From IMG/VR virus record IMGVR_UViG_3300023223_000304, positions 1 through 47,264 of that record: DNA of 47,264 nucleotides. One strand, 5' to 3'. This stretch comes from a virus. A program made the position numbers and the translations under genes. The notes under the pieces are model-generated. The model saw nothing but the letters and a program-made list of their open reading frames with translations, was not told the origin of the DNA and ran no database searches. This document shows, one piece after another, positions 25,322 through 32,866 of this stretch (position 1 is its first letter; each line of letters starts with the position of its first letter).

Positions 25322-25600
25322 CTACTTAATCAGCCTCTTTTTAAGTATCTTATACACCTCTTCTAGTCCTTTTTCGGTCAAATGAGAGTTGAACATACCA
25401 CTATTAAGACAGTCAACAAGCCAAAGGGGTACAATTGCAATCCTTATTCCTTTATATTTACTATGATCCAGTTTGTCGTATTGCTCCTCTGTAAATAGCA
25501 GTGTTTCGTCTTTCTGAACAGTCTTAGACGGATTAAGCCTAAGGTCAATAGTCGTTTTCATTTTCATTTTGGGATTCCTTAATAGTTTTTGCTTTATCAT
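25322..25600 (-). CDS. 92-aa unknown protein after terminase
   Basis: MIKQKLLRNPKMKMKTTIDL... with start choices Met1, Met12 and Met14. I keep the first because it lies 5 bases after the terminase stop. C-terminus helical (HLTEKGLEEVYKILKKRLIK). No domain recognised. Confidence 0.55.
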   Translation of the reverse strand: MIKQKLLRNPKMKMKTTIDLRLNPSKTVQKDETLLFTEEQYDKLDHSKYKGIRIAIVPLWLVDCLNSGMFNSHLTEKGLEEVYKILKKRLIK

Positions 25601-25605
25601 AGTAT

Positions 25606-27039
25606 TTAGTTAATGGCTCGGCCTGTAAGCTCGTTAAATCGTGGTGCATGATACCTTGTCTTAGGCTTTTCCCTTATATCCTGTAGTTCAAAGTACATCC
25701 TCATAATCATAGCGTCTAAGAAGTCGGGACTTCTGCCTATAAGCTCCTTCATATCGTCCTTAGCTATGACCTGAAACTTGGTTTCTTTATCAATGTCCTT
25801 GCGCTTTAGTATTTCAAGCTCTTCTTTTATCTCTTCTTCGTGTTGAGTAGAGTTGAAACCAATCTCACCGTTCATCACCTTTTTGGCTAGCATATCAGCA
25901 CATTGGCTCTTTATGTTAGCATAGTTTACCTTTAAATGTCCATCCTTATTCTTGTTATCTTTAGGCATTCCGATAGGTTGAATGGCCCTACTGTTATTAA
26001 CGAATCCTTTGCACCTGAAAGAGTCCACAAGTCCACCCCCAACACCGTCCTCATCCACTATCACCTGTGAGCGTGGTATTCCATACTCTGAACACAAATC
26101 AAACAGGAAGTCATCTAAGACGTTTAGGCGCGTTTTAGACTCTGTAAGCACCTTGACTACCTGAAATCCTTCCCAGAGCATAATAACGGTCTTATCTTTC
26201 CCTAGTCTGGCCACATCACACGTTATGTACCAGTCATCTTTAGCAGCCTTGATCTTAAACATCTCACAAATAGCCTCATACTCTATCATTTTAGCGGGAT
26301 CATCGTCATACTCCCAATTGCCGTACATGAGACGCTCCTTAGTCGCAGGGTCTTTAAGTTGCTTCAAGTTATCCTCGTATTCCTCCGCTGTCCATTTGTT
26401 ATCACCAAAAAGCGACTGAATAAAACAATACTCAGGTGGTAAGAGCTTCTCCTTCCAAGGCTTGTAAACCATTGAATACAGCCAGTTCTTCTTAGGGTTA
26501 CACGTTATTAGTATCTTAGATTTAATGTTATACTCCCTATTCATGTGCCTACCTACACGAGACTTTAGAATATCAAAAGCACCATGATTAATCTCCCCTG
26601 CTTCCTCTAGCGCTCCACCTGTGTATTCAGTAGATCCGAAGCGCTCGTAAAGAGGATCACTAGGCTTAAATGATACATCCAGTAAGTCAATCTTAGAGCC
26701 AAAAGCCATTGATTGTGGGTTGTTGAACTCAATGTAGCTATCCTGTGAGTTTAACCGCCAGTCTTCCCTAGGGATATTATGAAAAGCACAAACCTTGATC
26801 CAAGTTTGATAAGTTGATTGCTTCAATCGTTTCAGTTCCTCACGTCCAATAAACCATTTTGATCTAGGATAGAAATAGCAGTTTGTTAGCAGCCACTCGC
26901 AGATAAGCCAGCTTTTTCCCCCTCCCACACCCCCTCCGAATACCACATACTTAACACGGTCATTGTGCTTTAAAGCATCCCAAGCTAGGCGTTGCTTAGG
27001 TAAAGGGTCAATGGTGGGGGTAATGTATTCTATGGGCAT
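25606..27039 (-). CDS. terL: Terminase large subunit
   Basis: 477 aa. ATPase domain: Walker A GGGVGGGKS (35-43), acidic motif LEEAGEI (144-150), coupling motif ITCNPKK (178-184). RNase-H-like nuclease: Asp275 in YITCDVARLGKD, Asp329 in QVIVDEDGVGGG, Asp442 in SPDFLDAMIM. All expected residues are present, so the packaging motor should be active. Follows the small terminase by two genes and an inverted repeat at 27055-27119. Leader GTTTAATTACAATTA before ATG, no Shine-Dalgarno. Confidence 0.93.
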   Translation of the reverse strand: MPIEYITPTIDPLPKQRLAWDALKHNDRVKYVVFGGGVGGGKSWLICEWLLTNCYFYPRSKWFIGREELKRLKQSTYQTWIKVCAFHNIPREDWRLNSQDSYIEFNNPQSMAFGSKIDLLDVSFKPSDPLYERFGSTEYTGGALEEAGEINHGAFDILKSRVGRHMNREYNIKSKILITCNPKKNWLYSMVYKPWKEKLLPPEYCFIQSLFGDNKWTAEEYEDNLKQLKDPATKERLMYGNWEYDDDPAKMIEYEAICEMFKIKAAKDDWYITCDVARLGKDKTVIMLWEGFQVVKVLTESKTRLNVLDDFLFDLCSEYGIPRSQVIVDEDGVGGGLVDSFRCKGFVNNSRAIQPIGMPKDNKNKDGHLKVNYANIKSQCADMLAKKVMNGEIGFNSTQHEEEIKEELEILKRKDIDKETKFQVIAKDDMKELIGRSPDFLDAMIMRMYFELQDIREKPKTRYHAPRFNELTGRAIN

Positions 27040-27054
27040 TAATTGTAATTAAAC

Positions 27055-27119
27055 AGGATTCAGGGGGCATATGAAATGCAATATCTAACGTCACAAAACA
27101 AGCTCACCCCCTGAATCCT
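27055..27119. repeat. 13-bp perfect inverted repeat before terL
   Basis: AGGATTCAGGGGG (27055-27067) and its exact complement (27107-27119) flank a 39-base A-rich loop. On the minus RNA it would follow the 80-aa gene stop and precede terL by 15 bases. Could be an attenuator, terminator or packaging site; the tract after the stem (TGTTTAATT) is only moderately U-rich. Confidence 0.7.
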
Positions 27120-27360
27120 AATCAATTGCTTTGTTTATCTTTTCTTTGAGTAGTTGTAGCGCCTCAATGGATAGCTTTTCATTGTAGTCTTCAAATGGGT
27201 AAACATTCTCACTGCACTCGTGATAATAAATAGATGAAAGACCGTTTAAAATTTCCTTAGCCTCCTCTGTTGTAAGTGTAATGGTCATAGCAGGAGTACC
27301 AGCAAGCTTATCAGTAGTATCGCCGAACTCTACAGTTGAACCGTTGGGAAAGTTAATCAT
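27118..27360 (-). CDS. 80-aa unknown protein between terminase subunits
   Basis: Starts MINFPNGSTVEFGDTTDKLA then AMTITLTTEEAKEILNGLSS, helical C-terminus ENYPFEDY-like and ALQLLKEKINKAID. The end overlaps the inverted repeat. The inner Met25 start is possible. Function unknown. Confidence 0.6.
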   Translation of the reverse strand: MINFPNGSTVEFGDTTDKLAGTPAMTITLTTEEAKEILNGLSSIYYHECSENVYPFEDYNEKLSIEALQLLKEKINKAID

Positions 27361-27372
27361 TGTATAGTGGGT

Positions 27373-27678
27373 TTAAAATTGCTCCTCCTCTTCCACAATA
27401 TCAATCACCTTAGCCTTATCTACAAACTGAAAGGCTTGAACTTGCTTAACTTGAATGTTTACATCAACTTCAGTCTTCTTGCCGTAAGCTATCCCTACAA
27501 CCTTAGTGTAAACATCGCAATAATCCTTCCCTTCTAGCTTCATCATTTCCTCAATGAAACGATCTTTACCCTCATCCTTGATATACTCCCTTAACCCTCT
27601 TGCTTCATGAGTAGCAATGCCCACACTGCCCTTAGGTCTGCCACCTCCCTTGCTTAGCTTGTTACCTTTAGTAAACAT
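27373..27678 (-). CDS. terS: Terminase small subunit (probable)
   Basis: 101 aa. N-terminus MFTKGNKLSKGGGRPKGSVG is the GN.LS.GGRPKGS pattern seen in small terminase-like proteins. Then helices (HEARGLREYIKDEGKDRFIE) and a C-terminal VKQVQAFQFVDKAKVIDI tail that could contact TerL. Located just upstream of terL. Assignment rests on this motif and order. Confidence 0.7.
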   Translation of the reverse strand: MFTKGNKLSKGGGRPKGSVGIATHEARGLREYIKDEGKDRFIEEMMKLEGKDYCDVYTKVVGIAYGKKTEVDVNIQVKQVQAFQFVDKAKVIDIVEEEEQF

Positions 27679-27712
27679 GAGTTAATAATCATTTACATAA
27701 ATTAATTATATG

Positions 27713-28063
27713 CTATGTTGTTTTGCTGACTTTGGCAAGCTTTTTATATTCCCCTTCCTTTCTCTTCTCTGGTTTTTCTTGTTTCCATTCTATACCTAGG
27801 TATTTAATCAAGGCATCTAGCTTTGTAAGTTTCCTGTCATAATAAGAGCCATGGGGCATGTACTTCTCTTCTCTCTCATGTCCAAGTTCATCGCAAATAA
27901 ATTCTACTTTCTCTTCTAAATCCTTATAGCCCTTTAATATAAACATACCACTCCATCGTGGCACAGGCTCTACACCAAGGGCGTCCTTAATTAAAAGTAA
28001 ATCCTTCTCGGCGTTAAGAGTTCTTTGATTTAGCTCGTTGTATGCTTTTCTTGAAATGAACAT
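27713..28063 (-). CDS. 116-aa unknown protein
   Basis: Helical, charged (MFISRKAYNELNQRTLNAEK ... KEKPEKRKEG). A central GVEPVPRWSGMFILKGYKD segment. Leader AACCCAATACC before ATG. No family recognised. Confidence 0.55.
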   Translation of the reverse strand: MFISRKAYNELNQRTLNAEKDLLLIKDALGVEPVPRWSGMFILKGYKDLEEKVEFICDELGHEREEKYMPHGSYYDRKLTKLDALIKYLGIEWKQEKPEKRKEGEYKKLAKVSKTT

Positions 28064-28106
28064 GGTATTGGGTTATGTTGTTTTGATCAATCGGTCAAGT
28101 CTTTCA

Positions 28107-28298
28107 TTAGTTAAACAATCTTAATTTGCTAATCCTCTTCCTCACAATCTTTAAGTCCTCTGCCTTCTCGTCCCTATCGTATTGATCCTCTGGTACCTCT
28201 ATCATACATTCTAAAATGATTCTAATAGCTTTTACTTCTGCTTCACTTAGAGTAGGGACTGCTTCTAGTCTGTCTTTAAGAAGTTTAATAGAGTTCAT
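28107..28298 (-). CDS. 63-aa helical protein
   Basis: MNSIKLLKDRLEAVPTLSEA..., CMIEVPEDQYDRDEKAEDLK. Leader CTAACCCCCCTACTC before ATG. Function unknown. Confidence 0.55.
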   Translation of the reverse strand: MNSIKLLKDRLEAVPTLSEAEVKAIRIILECMIEVPEDQYDRDEKAEDLKIVRKRISKLRLFN

Positions 28299-28330
28299 GA
28301 GTAGGGGGGTTAGTAGAACTTATTTAGTGA

Positions 28331-28501
28331 TTATTCTTTAAGCATTGAGTCAATTAAGCTATCTATCTGGTGTACTCCAGTTCTTTCTCCGCAGCCAGTG
28401 CATTTAAAGCTCATCATTAGCTTGTCACCCTCATAAAAAGATTCAGGTATTCCGTAGTTCCATTTTAATAAATGGGCTATTTTGTGTAAAAGTTTGCTCA
28501 T
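28331..28501 (-). CDS. 56-aa Zn-type protein
   Basis: MSKLLHKIAHLLKWNYGIPE..., SFKCTGCGERTG (C-x2-C). The ATG overlaps the TGA of the 47-aa gene (ATGA). Function unknown. Confidence 0.55.
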   Translation of the reverse strand: MSKLLHKIAHLLKWNYGIPESFYEGDKLMMSFKCTGCGERTGVHQIDSLIDSMLKE

Positions 28502-28641
28502 GACGTACTATGGGTTAAATCTTTAATTTCCTTATCTATAAGCTGGATTATTGTTACTGAATCAATCCCATTCAATTCCTTTTCCCAAAATTCAATTGTT
28601 TCTTTGAGTTCCTTTAGTGTTTTGATTATTCGGTTGTTCAT
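28498..28641 (-). CDS. 47-aa helical protein
   Basis: MNNRIIKTLKELKETIEFWE..., ends DLTHSTS. Coiled-coil-like. Stop overlaps the next start (ATGA). Function unknown. Confidence 0.55.
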   Translation of the reverse strand: MNNRIIKTLKELKETIEFWEKELNGIDSVTIIQLIDKEIKDLTHSTS

Positions 28642-28663
28642 TAGTCTTTAGTTATTACTTTGA

Positions 28664-29419
28664 TTAATAGCATTTTGAGTAATCTACGCTACCACAAACA
28701 TTACATTTTTTTATTTCTTCTTTCTCTTCTGACGTGATTACTTTGATTAAATCCTGTACCTCGTCATACATTTCTTTTAGTTTATGCTCTAGGTAAGCTT
28801 CATGGGCTGTCATCATTCCACCGTGGCCATCCATTCCTATCCATATTTCTGCTATGTCTCTAAGTCTTTGGATTGTCCATGAGTTGTCTTCTTCTTCCTT
28901 CTCTTCACACCCCTTACCAGCCTTAAGTGGAGCTAGCTCTAATCCTTCGGGGTTCATGTTTTTAAGTTCTTTTCTTATTCTCTGTTCCACAGGGCAATCA
29001 CCACAGTATTTTCTCCCCTCTATGTCCTCCTTCCAAGGTGTAGTGGTGCGGTGTCTTAGTCCATCAATTCCTTTCTTGCAAACATGGCAATTGTATTTAT
29101 GCTCTTCTTTCTTGTAGCCATCGCCGTATAATAATTTACCCATGATCTTTTTATAATTTTCTTCTATGCTTTCCTCTTCTTTCTTCTCTTCCTCCGCCCA
29201 TGATCCCTTTTTACATTGCTTACATTCAATAAAATTGCACTCTTCTTTCTTCTCTTCTCCTATTACTTTAATAAAGCTCTCTAGCAGTAAAATATCGTTA
29301 GTTATAGCGTAATTCCAATTGCCTTGAGAATACTGCATTCTTATGATCTGATCATGGTAAGTTATTCCGTTATCTTCATACATCACTACCTGTCCTATTG
29401 TGTAAATTGGGTCTGTCAT
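28664..29419 (-). CDS. 251-aa multi-Zn-ribbon protein
   Basis: Three Cys clusters: CNFIECKQCKKG near 61-72, CHVCKKGIDGLRH...CGDC (about 111-142), and C-terminal CNVCGSVDYSKC. A conserved-looking strand start (YTIGQVVMYEDNGITYHDQI) opens the protein. The middle has repeated Glu/Lys stretches. Its ATG overlaps the stop of the 49-aa gene. Largest of the early Zn proteins; nucleic-acid binding is plausible, function unknown. Confidence 0.65.
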   Translation of the reverse strand: MTDPIYTIGQVVMYEDNGITYHDQIIRMQYSQGNWNYAITNDILLLESFIKVIGEEKKEECNFIECKQCKKGSWAEEEKKEEESIEENYKKIMGKLLYGDGYKKEEHKYNCHVCKKGIDGLRHRTTTPWKEDIEGRKYCGDCPVEQRIRKELKNMNPEGLELAPLKAGKGCEEKEEEDNSWTIQRLRDIAEIWIGMDGHGGMMTAHEAYLEHKLKEMYDEVQDLIKVITSEEKEEIKKCNVCGSVDYSKCY

Positions 29420-29565
29420 TGGGTTTTATAATATATTAATTGGTATAAAAGACTTCCAAGATCATCACCCAATACCTCTTTCAGGTTTTCAACACCATGT
29501 GTAGATACTATTTTTTTAATAATTTCTTCTCTATTGTTGTACGTGGGTTCTGGGGGTTGGGTCAT
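29416..29565 (-). CDS. 49-aa unknown protein
   Basis: MTQPPEPTYNNREEIIKKIV..., ends LLYQLIYYKTQ. TGA overlaps the next ATG. Leader AATAACTAAACCCCT. Function unknown. Confidence 0.55.
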   Translation of the reverse strand: MTQPPEPTYNNREEIIKKIVSTHGVENLKEVLGDDLGSLLYQLIYYKTQ

Positions 29566-29575
29566 AGGGGTTTAG

Positions 29576-29659
29576 TTATTGTAGCGGGCAAATACATTCT
29601 TTTTCATAGCCATAACCGCAAGTGTTGCAAAGCTCAATTTCTTCTTTTAGTGTGTTCAT
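29576..29659 (-). CDS. 27-aa Zn-knuckle peptide
   Basis: MNTLKEEIELCNTCGYGYEK..., CICPLQ: C-x2-C and C-x-C in 27 residues. Its ATG overlaps the TGA of the 51-aa gene. Very small but placed exactly in the operon. Confidence 0.5.
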   Translation of the reverse strand: MNTLKEEIELCNTCGYGYEKECICPLQ

Positions 29660-29811
29660 AATGATTCTGGGGTAGTTATGGGCTTTCTGTTAGTCCTGTA
29701 GGGTATTCCGTCAAAATGAATTACATGGGGAAACTCTTTTTTTTCTTTTTCGTAAACGTATTCTAGGATTTCTTCTTTTGTCATACCCTTTTCTTTTAGT
29801 GTGTGGGTCAT
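29656..29811 (-). CDS. 51-aa unknown protein
   Basis: MTHTLKEKGMTKEEILEYVY..., HFDGIPYRTNRKPITTPE. ATG overlaps the upstream TGA (ATGA), and its TGA overlaps the next ATG. Function unknown. Confidence 0.55.
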   Translation of the reverse strand: MTHTLKEKGMTKEEILEYVYEKEKKEFPHVIHFDGIPYRTNRKPITTPESL

Positions 29812-30167
29812 AGTATGCAGTTAATTTTAATTTCCGATTCAGCTTTTTCTATCTCTCCCTCTAATACGAGTTTAAATATTATGTGTGAGATAGTTTCTTG
29901 TCCCTCGTGCCATACACTGTTACGAATTTCACAATCACGATCATTACAGTGTGTACCGTCCTTATTCTCTGGTTTTCTGCAATACTCTCCTACCTCTCCA
30001 TCTTCTCCGAAAAGTTCTTTACCGTGCAGAATGCAAATATCCCATAATAAATCGTAAGTCTTTACTATTCCCCCGTTTTCAAAGTCTGGCTGAGAAATGT
30101 AATCCTCTTTATCAAAACCTTTTTCTTCAAGGAAGCGTGATAGCTGTATGCTTGTGTGTTGGTTCAT
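29808..30167 (-). CDS. 119-aa unknown protein
   Basis: Acidic with scattered Cys/His (CILHGKELFGEDGEVGEYCR, HCNDRDCEIRN). Helical N-terminus (LSRFLEEKGFDKEDY) and C-terminal helix (SHIIFKLVLEGEIEKAESEI). No family recognised. Confidence 0.6.
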   Translation of the reverse strand: MNQHTSIQLSRFLEEKGFDKEDYISQPDFENGGIVKTYDLLWDICILHGKELFGEDGEVGEYCRKPENKDGTHCNDRDCEIRNSVWHEGQETISHIIFKLVLEGEIEKAESEIKINCIL

Positions 30168-30176
30168 TGGTTAAGA

Positions 30177-30302
30177 TTAATCTGATAGGGTCTGGCCTGA
30201 TTCTACGTACTTACCATTCTTCATGATCTTTGAAATAAAAGGTTTTAAAGGCTTCTTTCTAAAGCTTCTTATGTCCTTTTTGAATTGTTCGTATTCTTTC
30301 AT
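30177..30302 (-). CDS. 41-aa basic protein
   Basis: MKEYEQFKKDIRSFRKKPLK..., ends VESGQTLSD. Leader TTTAACCCCCCTATAACCA before ATG, nearly identical to that of the 55-aa gene at 30616. Function unknown. Confidence 0.55.
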   Translation of the reverse strand: MKEYEQFKKDIRSFRKKPLKPFISKIMKNGKYVESGQTLSD

Positions 30303-30316
30303 TGGTTATAGGGGGG

Positions 30317-30562
30317 TTAAACACAGTATTTCCTTCCATACTTTGCACTTCTTTTTCCTTCGTTAAGTCTGCTGTACTTGATCCATTGTACTGCTATTTG
30401 TTGTTTTCTTAATGATTGTACGATAGGGGCTGAATTTGACCAAAAACCTGTTTTGTATTCCTTATCTTCTACGTTGTCCTTTGTAAGATCCCAATACTTA
30501 GCTACATACTCTTCTTTTGATAGTGTGTGGATGTCGTTTGTGTCTAAAGTTGAAGTAGTCAT
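30317..30562 (-). CDS. 81-aa basic protein under the duplicated promoter
   Basis: Start moved to the ATG at 30562 (MTTSTLDTNDIHTLSKEEYV), because the longer frame would begin inside the promoter. C-terminus is basic (QWIKYSRLNEGKRSAKYGRK). Predicted leader is 20-25 bases with no Shine-Dalgarno. Function unknown. Confidence 0.6.
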   Translation of the reverse strand: MTTSTLDTNDIHTLSKEEYVAKYWDLTKDNVEDKEYKTGFWSNSAPIVQSLRKQQIAVQWIKYSRLNEGKRSAKYGRKYCV

Positions 30563-30569
30563 TTGTGGT

Positions 30570-30620
30570 GGTTGGTTAGTTTGTACCCTTAGTGTATCAA
30601 AAGAGATATCACTTGTCAAG
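30570..30620 (-). promoter_or_regulatory. Promoter module, copy B of a 51-base repeat
   Basis: Minus strand TTGACA (30614-30619), 17 bp, TACACT (30591-30596): near-consensus sigma-70. The 51 bases are identical to 31003-31053. The -35 is also the stop region of the upstream 55-aa gene. CTTGTCAAG across the -35 is a 9-base palindrome also found at the divergent promoters near 40.43 kb. Confidence 0.8.
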
Positions 30621-30783
30621 AGTTTTCTATGACTTTTTTATGAGTCTGGCTGATCAGTGAATTAAGGTATTTATTTCTTTTCAGGGAATCATTCAGCTTG
30701 CGATCTTCACAGTATTTAGTGGTGAGTTCGTCTAGTTTATCTTTATTCTCTGGTGTCAGTCTTAGGAGGACGTTTTTAGTCAT
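30616..30783 (-). CDS. 55-aa ribbon-helix-helix-like protein
   Basis: MTKNVLLRLTPENKDKLDEL..., RNKYLNSLISQTHKKV: a strand then two helices, typical length for a CopG/Arc-type dimeric DNA binder. It is enclosed by two identical promoter modules, so autoregulation is an attractive hypothesis. Its TGA lies inside the -35 of promoter copy B. Family by pattern only. Confidence 0.55.
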   Translation of the reverse strand: MTKNVLLRLTPENKDKLDELTTKYCEDRKLNDSLKRNKYLNSLISQTHKKVIENS

Positions 30784-30798
30784 TGGTTATAGGGGGGG

Positions 30799-30996
30799 TT
30801 AAACGATAGAAAGGTTAAATTCTGCATGAGCCTTTCCAGATTCCACATTGTGATTTAATCTTACAATCATATTTTCCATATTGTTACAAAATGTATCGAA
30901 GTCGCTTTTGATGCTACTAGGGTCTTTCAAGAACATGTTATAAGCTAATACCTTGTCATGCTTGTAAACTTTCATTGTTAGTGATGCAGTAATCAT
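30799..30996 (-). CDS. 65-aa unknown protein under promoter copy A
   Basis: MITASLTMKVYKHDKVLAYN..., NNMENMIVRLNHNVESGKAH. Alternating strand/helix pattern. Directly downstream of the promoter module with the leader ACTAACCAACCGCCACA. Function unknown. Confidence 0.6.
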   Translation of the reverse strand: MITASLTMKVYKHDKVLAYNMFLKDPSSIKSDFDTFCNNMENMIVRLNHNVESGKAHAEFNLSIV

Positions 30997-31002
30997 TGTG
31001 GC

Positions 31003-31053
31003 GGTTGGTTAGTTTGTACCCTTAGTGTATCAAAAGAGATATCACTTGTCAAG
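31003..31053 (-). promoter_or_regulatory. Promoter module, copy A of a 51-base repeat
   Basis: Minus strand TTGACA (31047-31052), 17 bp, TACACT (31024-31029), identical over 51 bases to copy B. It lies just after a terminator, so it starts a new transcription unit. Confidence 0.8.
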
Positions 31054-31064
31054 CATTTTCTTTC

Positions 31065-31092
31065 AAAAAGAAAGAGGCCACCACAGCCTCTT
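31065..31092 (-). terminator. Rho-independent terminator before promoter copy A
   Basis: Minus RNA AGAGGC-TGTGGTG-GCCTCT followed by TTCTTTTT. It ends the unit coming from 35 kb or above, after the 76-aa gene. Confidence 0.75.
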
Positions 31093-31108
31093 CCACAAAC
31101 TGGCTTAA

Positions 31109-31339
31109 TTATAACATAGCTTCTTGACTACTCTTTTTCTTTTTTTTCTTCTCTACTAGGATAAGATCAGGGAAGTATTTGTCTTCTGTTTCCTTAGCTC
31201 CTAGTGCTTCCATACACTGTTTACAAGATTTAGTGTCCATGGTGTACTTTTTGCCGTTAACCTCTATTCCTCCGTAGTGTTTAGCTATTGAGAGGTGAGA
31301 GTTGGCCCATTGGGTGTAGTGAATTACTTTGTTTTCCAT
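31109..31339 (-). CDS. 76-aa unknown protein
   Basis: MENKVIHYTQWANSHLSIAK..., TKSCKQCMEALGAKE, Lys-rich near the end. Overlaps the 3' end of the 88-aa gene by 16 bases. The C-x2-C may bind Zn. Confidence 0.55.
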   Translation of the reverse strand: MENKVIHYTQWANSHLSIAKHYGGIEVNGKKYTMDTKSCKQCMEALGAKETEDKYFPDLILVEKKKKKKSSQEAML

Positions 31340-31590
31340 CCGTAGTTATTTACAATCTTACTAGCTTCATATTCTGGGGTGTACTTACCATGTCCTTTTT
31401 TTGTTGTGTACTTCCATTCTACTAATTTATTAGCAACCCATGTTTGGAAGTCGTCTTGCTCTGCTTGAGTCCATTCGTGTTTCCAAAACCAGTTAGGCTC
31501 AGTAAAGTCGAAGGTTTCGTAGTTGGCTCCTACTCTTGAGAGCATTTCTTTTAGGAGTTCTTCACTGTGTTGTTCTTTGATTGATTTCAT
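31324..31590 (-). CDS. 88-aa unknown protein
   Basis: MKSIKEQHSEELLKEMLSRV..., aromatic/acidic middle (FTEPNWFWKHEWTQAEQDDF), basic C-terminus. Leader ATAATTAATCT before ATG. No family recognised. Confidence 0.6.
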   Translation of the reverse strand: MKSIKEQHSEELLKEMLSRVGANYETFDFTEPNWFWKHEWTQAEQDDFQTWVANKLVEWKYTTKKGHGKYTPEYEASKIVNNYGWKTK

Positions 31591-31638
31591 AGATTAATTA
31601 TACTCTTTTTCTTTCTTTTTCTAAAGCTTTCCTGTGGT

Positions 31639-31839
31639 TTATTTAAAGTTACATTCGATTGATATATTGCTTGCCTCAGAACACAGGATACATTCCACAC
31701 CATCTATTACTTCTCGGTTACATCGAGTGTAATAACCATACTCATCCCAGTCTTCCATCTTATTTTTAAAGTCTTTAGCAGGGGTTGTACATCCACTTAA
31801 AATTGTTAGAGCCAGTGGTATTAATAGTAATTTCTTCAT
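31639..31839 (-). CDS. Predicted lipoprotein, 66 aa
   Basis: MKKLLLIPLALTILSGC: basic n-region, hydrophobic core and lipobox LSGC with Cys17 as the lipidated residue. The mature part is short and Cys-rich (CNREVIDGVECILCSEA). Its placement among early genes suggests a role at the host envelope during infection, such as superinfection exclusion; this is inference. It also implies a host with a lipoprotein pathway. Confidence 0.7.
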   Translation of the reverse strand: MKKLLLIPLALTILSGCTTPAKDFKNKMEDWDEYGYYTRCNREVIDGVECILCSEASNISIECNFK

Positions 31840-31844
31840 CGTAT

Positions 31845-32129
31845 CTAGTTTAGGTTATATTTGTCTTTAATATGATCCTTGTAACTTTCTATCCCCCTTA
31901 TGAATGACCATACGGTTTTAGCTGGGCAATCATCTTGATCACAACATTTCATTTCTCTACATGGCATTCCCTCCACAATTTCTCTAGTCTCCTCTCTATG
32001 CTTATTGTCCTTGGCGTTAAGGGCTTCATTCATGTAATCACTAAAACGTGCAAGCAAGACACCTTGTAGTCCGTTTCTTTCAATTCTTTTAGTAAACTCT
32101 TCGATGATTTCCTTATTGGTGGTGTTCAT
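31845..32129 (-). CDS. 94-aa unknown protein
   Basis: MNTTNKEIIEEFTKRIERNG..., central Cys pair (MPCREMKCCDQDDCPAK). Helical overall. Leader AAACCCCACCC before ATG. No family recognised. Confidence 0.55.
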   Translation of the reverse strand: MNTTNKEIIEEFTKRIERNGLQGVLLARFSDYMNEALNAKDNKHREETREIVEGMPCREMKCCDQDDCPAKTVWSFIRGIESYKDHIKDKYNLN

Positions 32130-32142
32130 GGGTGGGGTTTAT

Positions 32143-32343
32143 TTAGTGAGTTGAAAATATTAAAGCGTCTTTCAATTCCTCTATTTCCTTGTCTTTTTCT
32201 TCTATCTCCCCCCTCGCCTTCTCGTAGGCTTCTTTCCTGACAGCCTCAACTAAAGCTTCAACCCAAGGGTACAAGTCCTCGTCTAATTCAAATGTTTTAG
32301 CTTCATCTTGCCAGCGGTTGTTGTGGTTGTGAGTAATTTTCAT
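32143..32343 (-). CDS. 66-aa unknown protein
   Basis: Aromatic/basic start (MKITHNHNNRWQDEAKTFEL), then a long charged helix (REIEEKDKEIEELKD-like). Function unknown. Confidence 0.55.
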   Translation of the reverse strand: MKITHNHNNRWQDEAKTFELDEDLYPWVEALVEAVRKEAYEKARGEIEEKDKEIEELKDALIFSTH

Positions 32344-32348
32344 GTTAT

Positions 32349-32660
32349 TTAATTAGTTTTATCGAAGTCCCTTATTATTTCATATGCGTCATCAGCTCCC
32401 TTCTTGTAGGCTTCTTTAGTGGCTTCTTCTCTTACTTGGGTTATGAAGGCTTTGATTGGGCCAACACTTCCTACAGGGTCAAGAAAAATAGGCTCTACAT
32501 CATCTCCTAAATCCTTAACAAATTCTTTATCAAACCTCTCCTGCCATGTTTCCTGTGTATGATCCATGTCACACTCTATTCCTTTGGTTAAGCAGTTGCA
32601 GGTTCCTATTTTAGGGAAGCATTCAGGGTCATTGTGTTTAATTGAGCATTTGCAGTTCAT
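32349..32660 (-). CDS. 103-aa Cys-rich protein
   Basis: MNCKCSIKHNDPECFPKIGT..., CNCLTKGIECDM at the N-terminus (possible Zn), then EEATKEAYKKGADDAYEIIR helix. A similar KEAYEKA-type helix occurs in the neighbouring 66-aa protein, so the two may be related. Confidence 0.6.
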   Translation of the reverse strand: MNCKCSIKHNDPECFPKIGTCNCLTKGIECDMDHTQETWQERFDKEFVKDLGDDVEPIFLDPVGSVGPIKAFITQVREEATKEAYKKGADDAYEIIRDFDKTN

Positions 32661-32712
32661 AATATTTTGATTAATAATTCTTTTTTCTTTTTTTGCTAAA
32701 GTCTTCCTTGGG

Positions 32713-32853
32713 TTAAATCTCCTCCTTGCACTTTGGGCAACCGTGAAAGGTTTTATAATTCTTCATGTAGAGCTGAACAACGTACTTACTAAATTCTATA
32801 CCACACTCAAGGCATTTATAATGTCCTGTCTGTATATTTACCTCTGCACTCAT
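32713..32853 (-). CDS. 46-aa zinc-ribbon protein
   Basis: MSAEVNIQTGHYKCLECGIE..., HGCPKCKEEI: two C-x2-C pairs about 24 residues apart, a classic Zn ribbon. Below the usual ORF length cut-off, but the motif is clear. Confidence 0.65.
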   Translation of the reverse strand: MSAEVNIQTGHYKCLECGIEFSKYVVQLYMKNYKTFHGCPKCKEEI

Positions 32854-32866
32854 AATTCATTAATGG

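Noticed and set aside
30317-30619. Longer start for the 81-aa gene
   Set aside because: The extra 19 codons would be read from within the -35 to leader region of the promoter.
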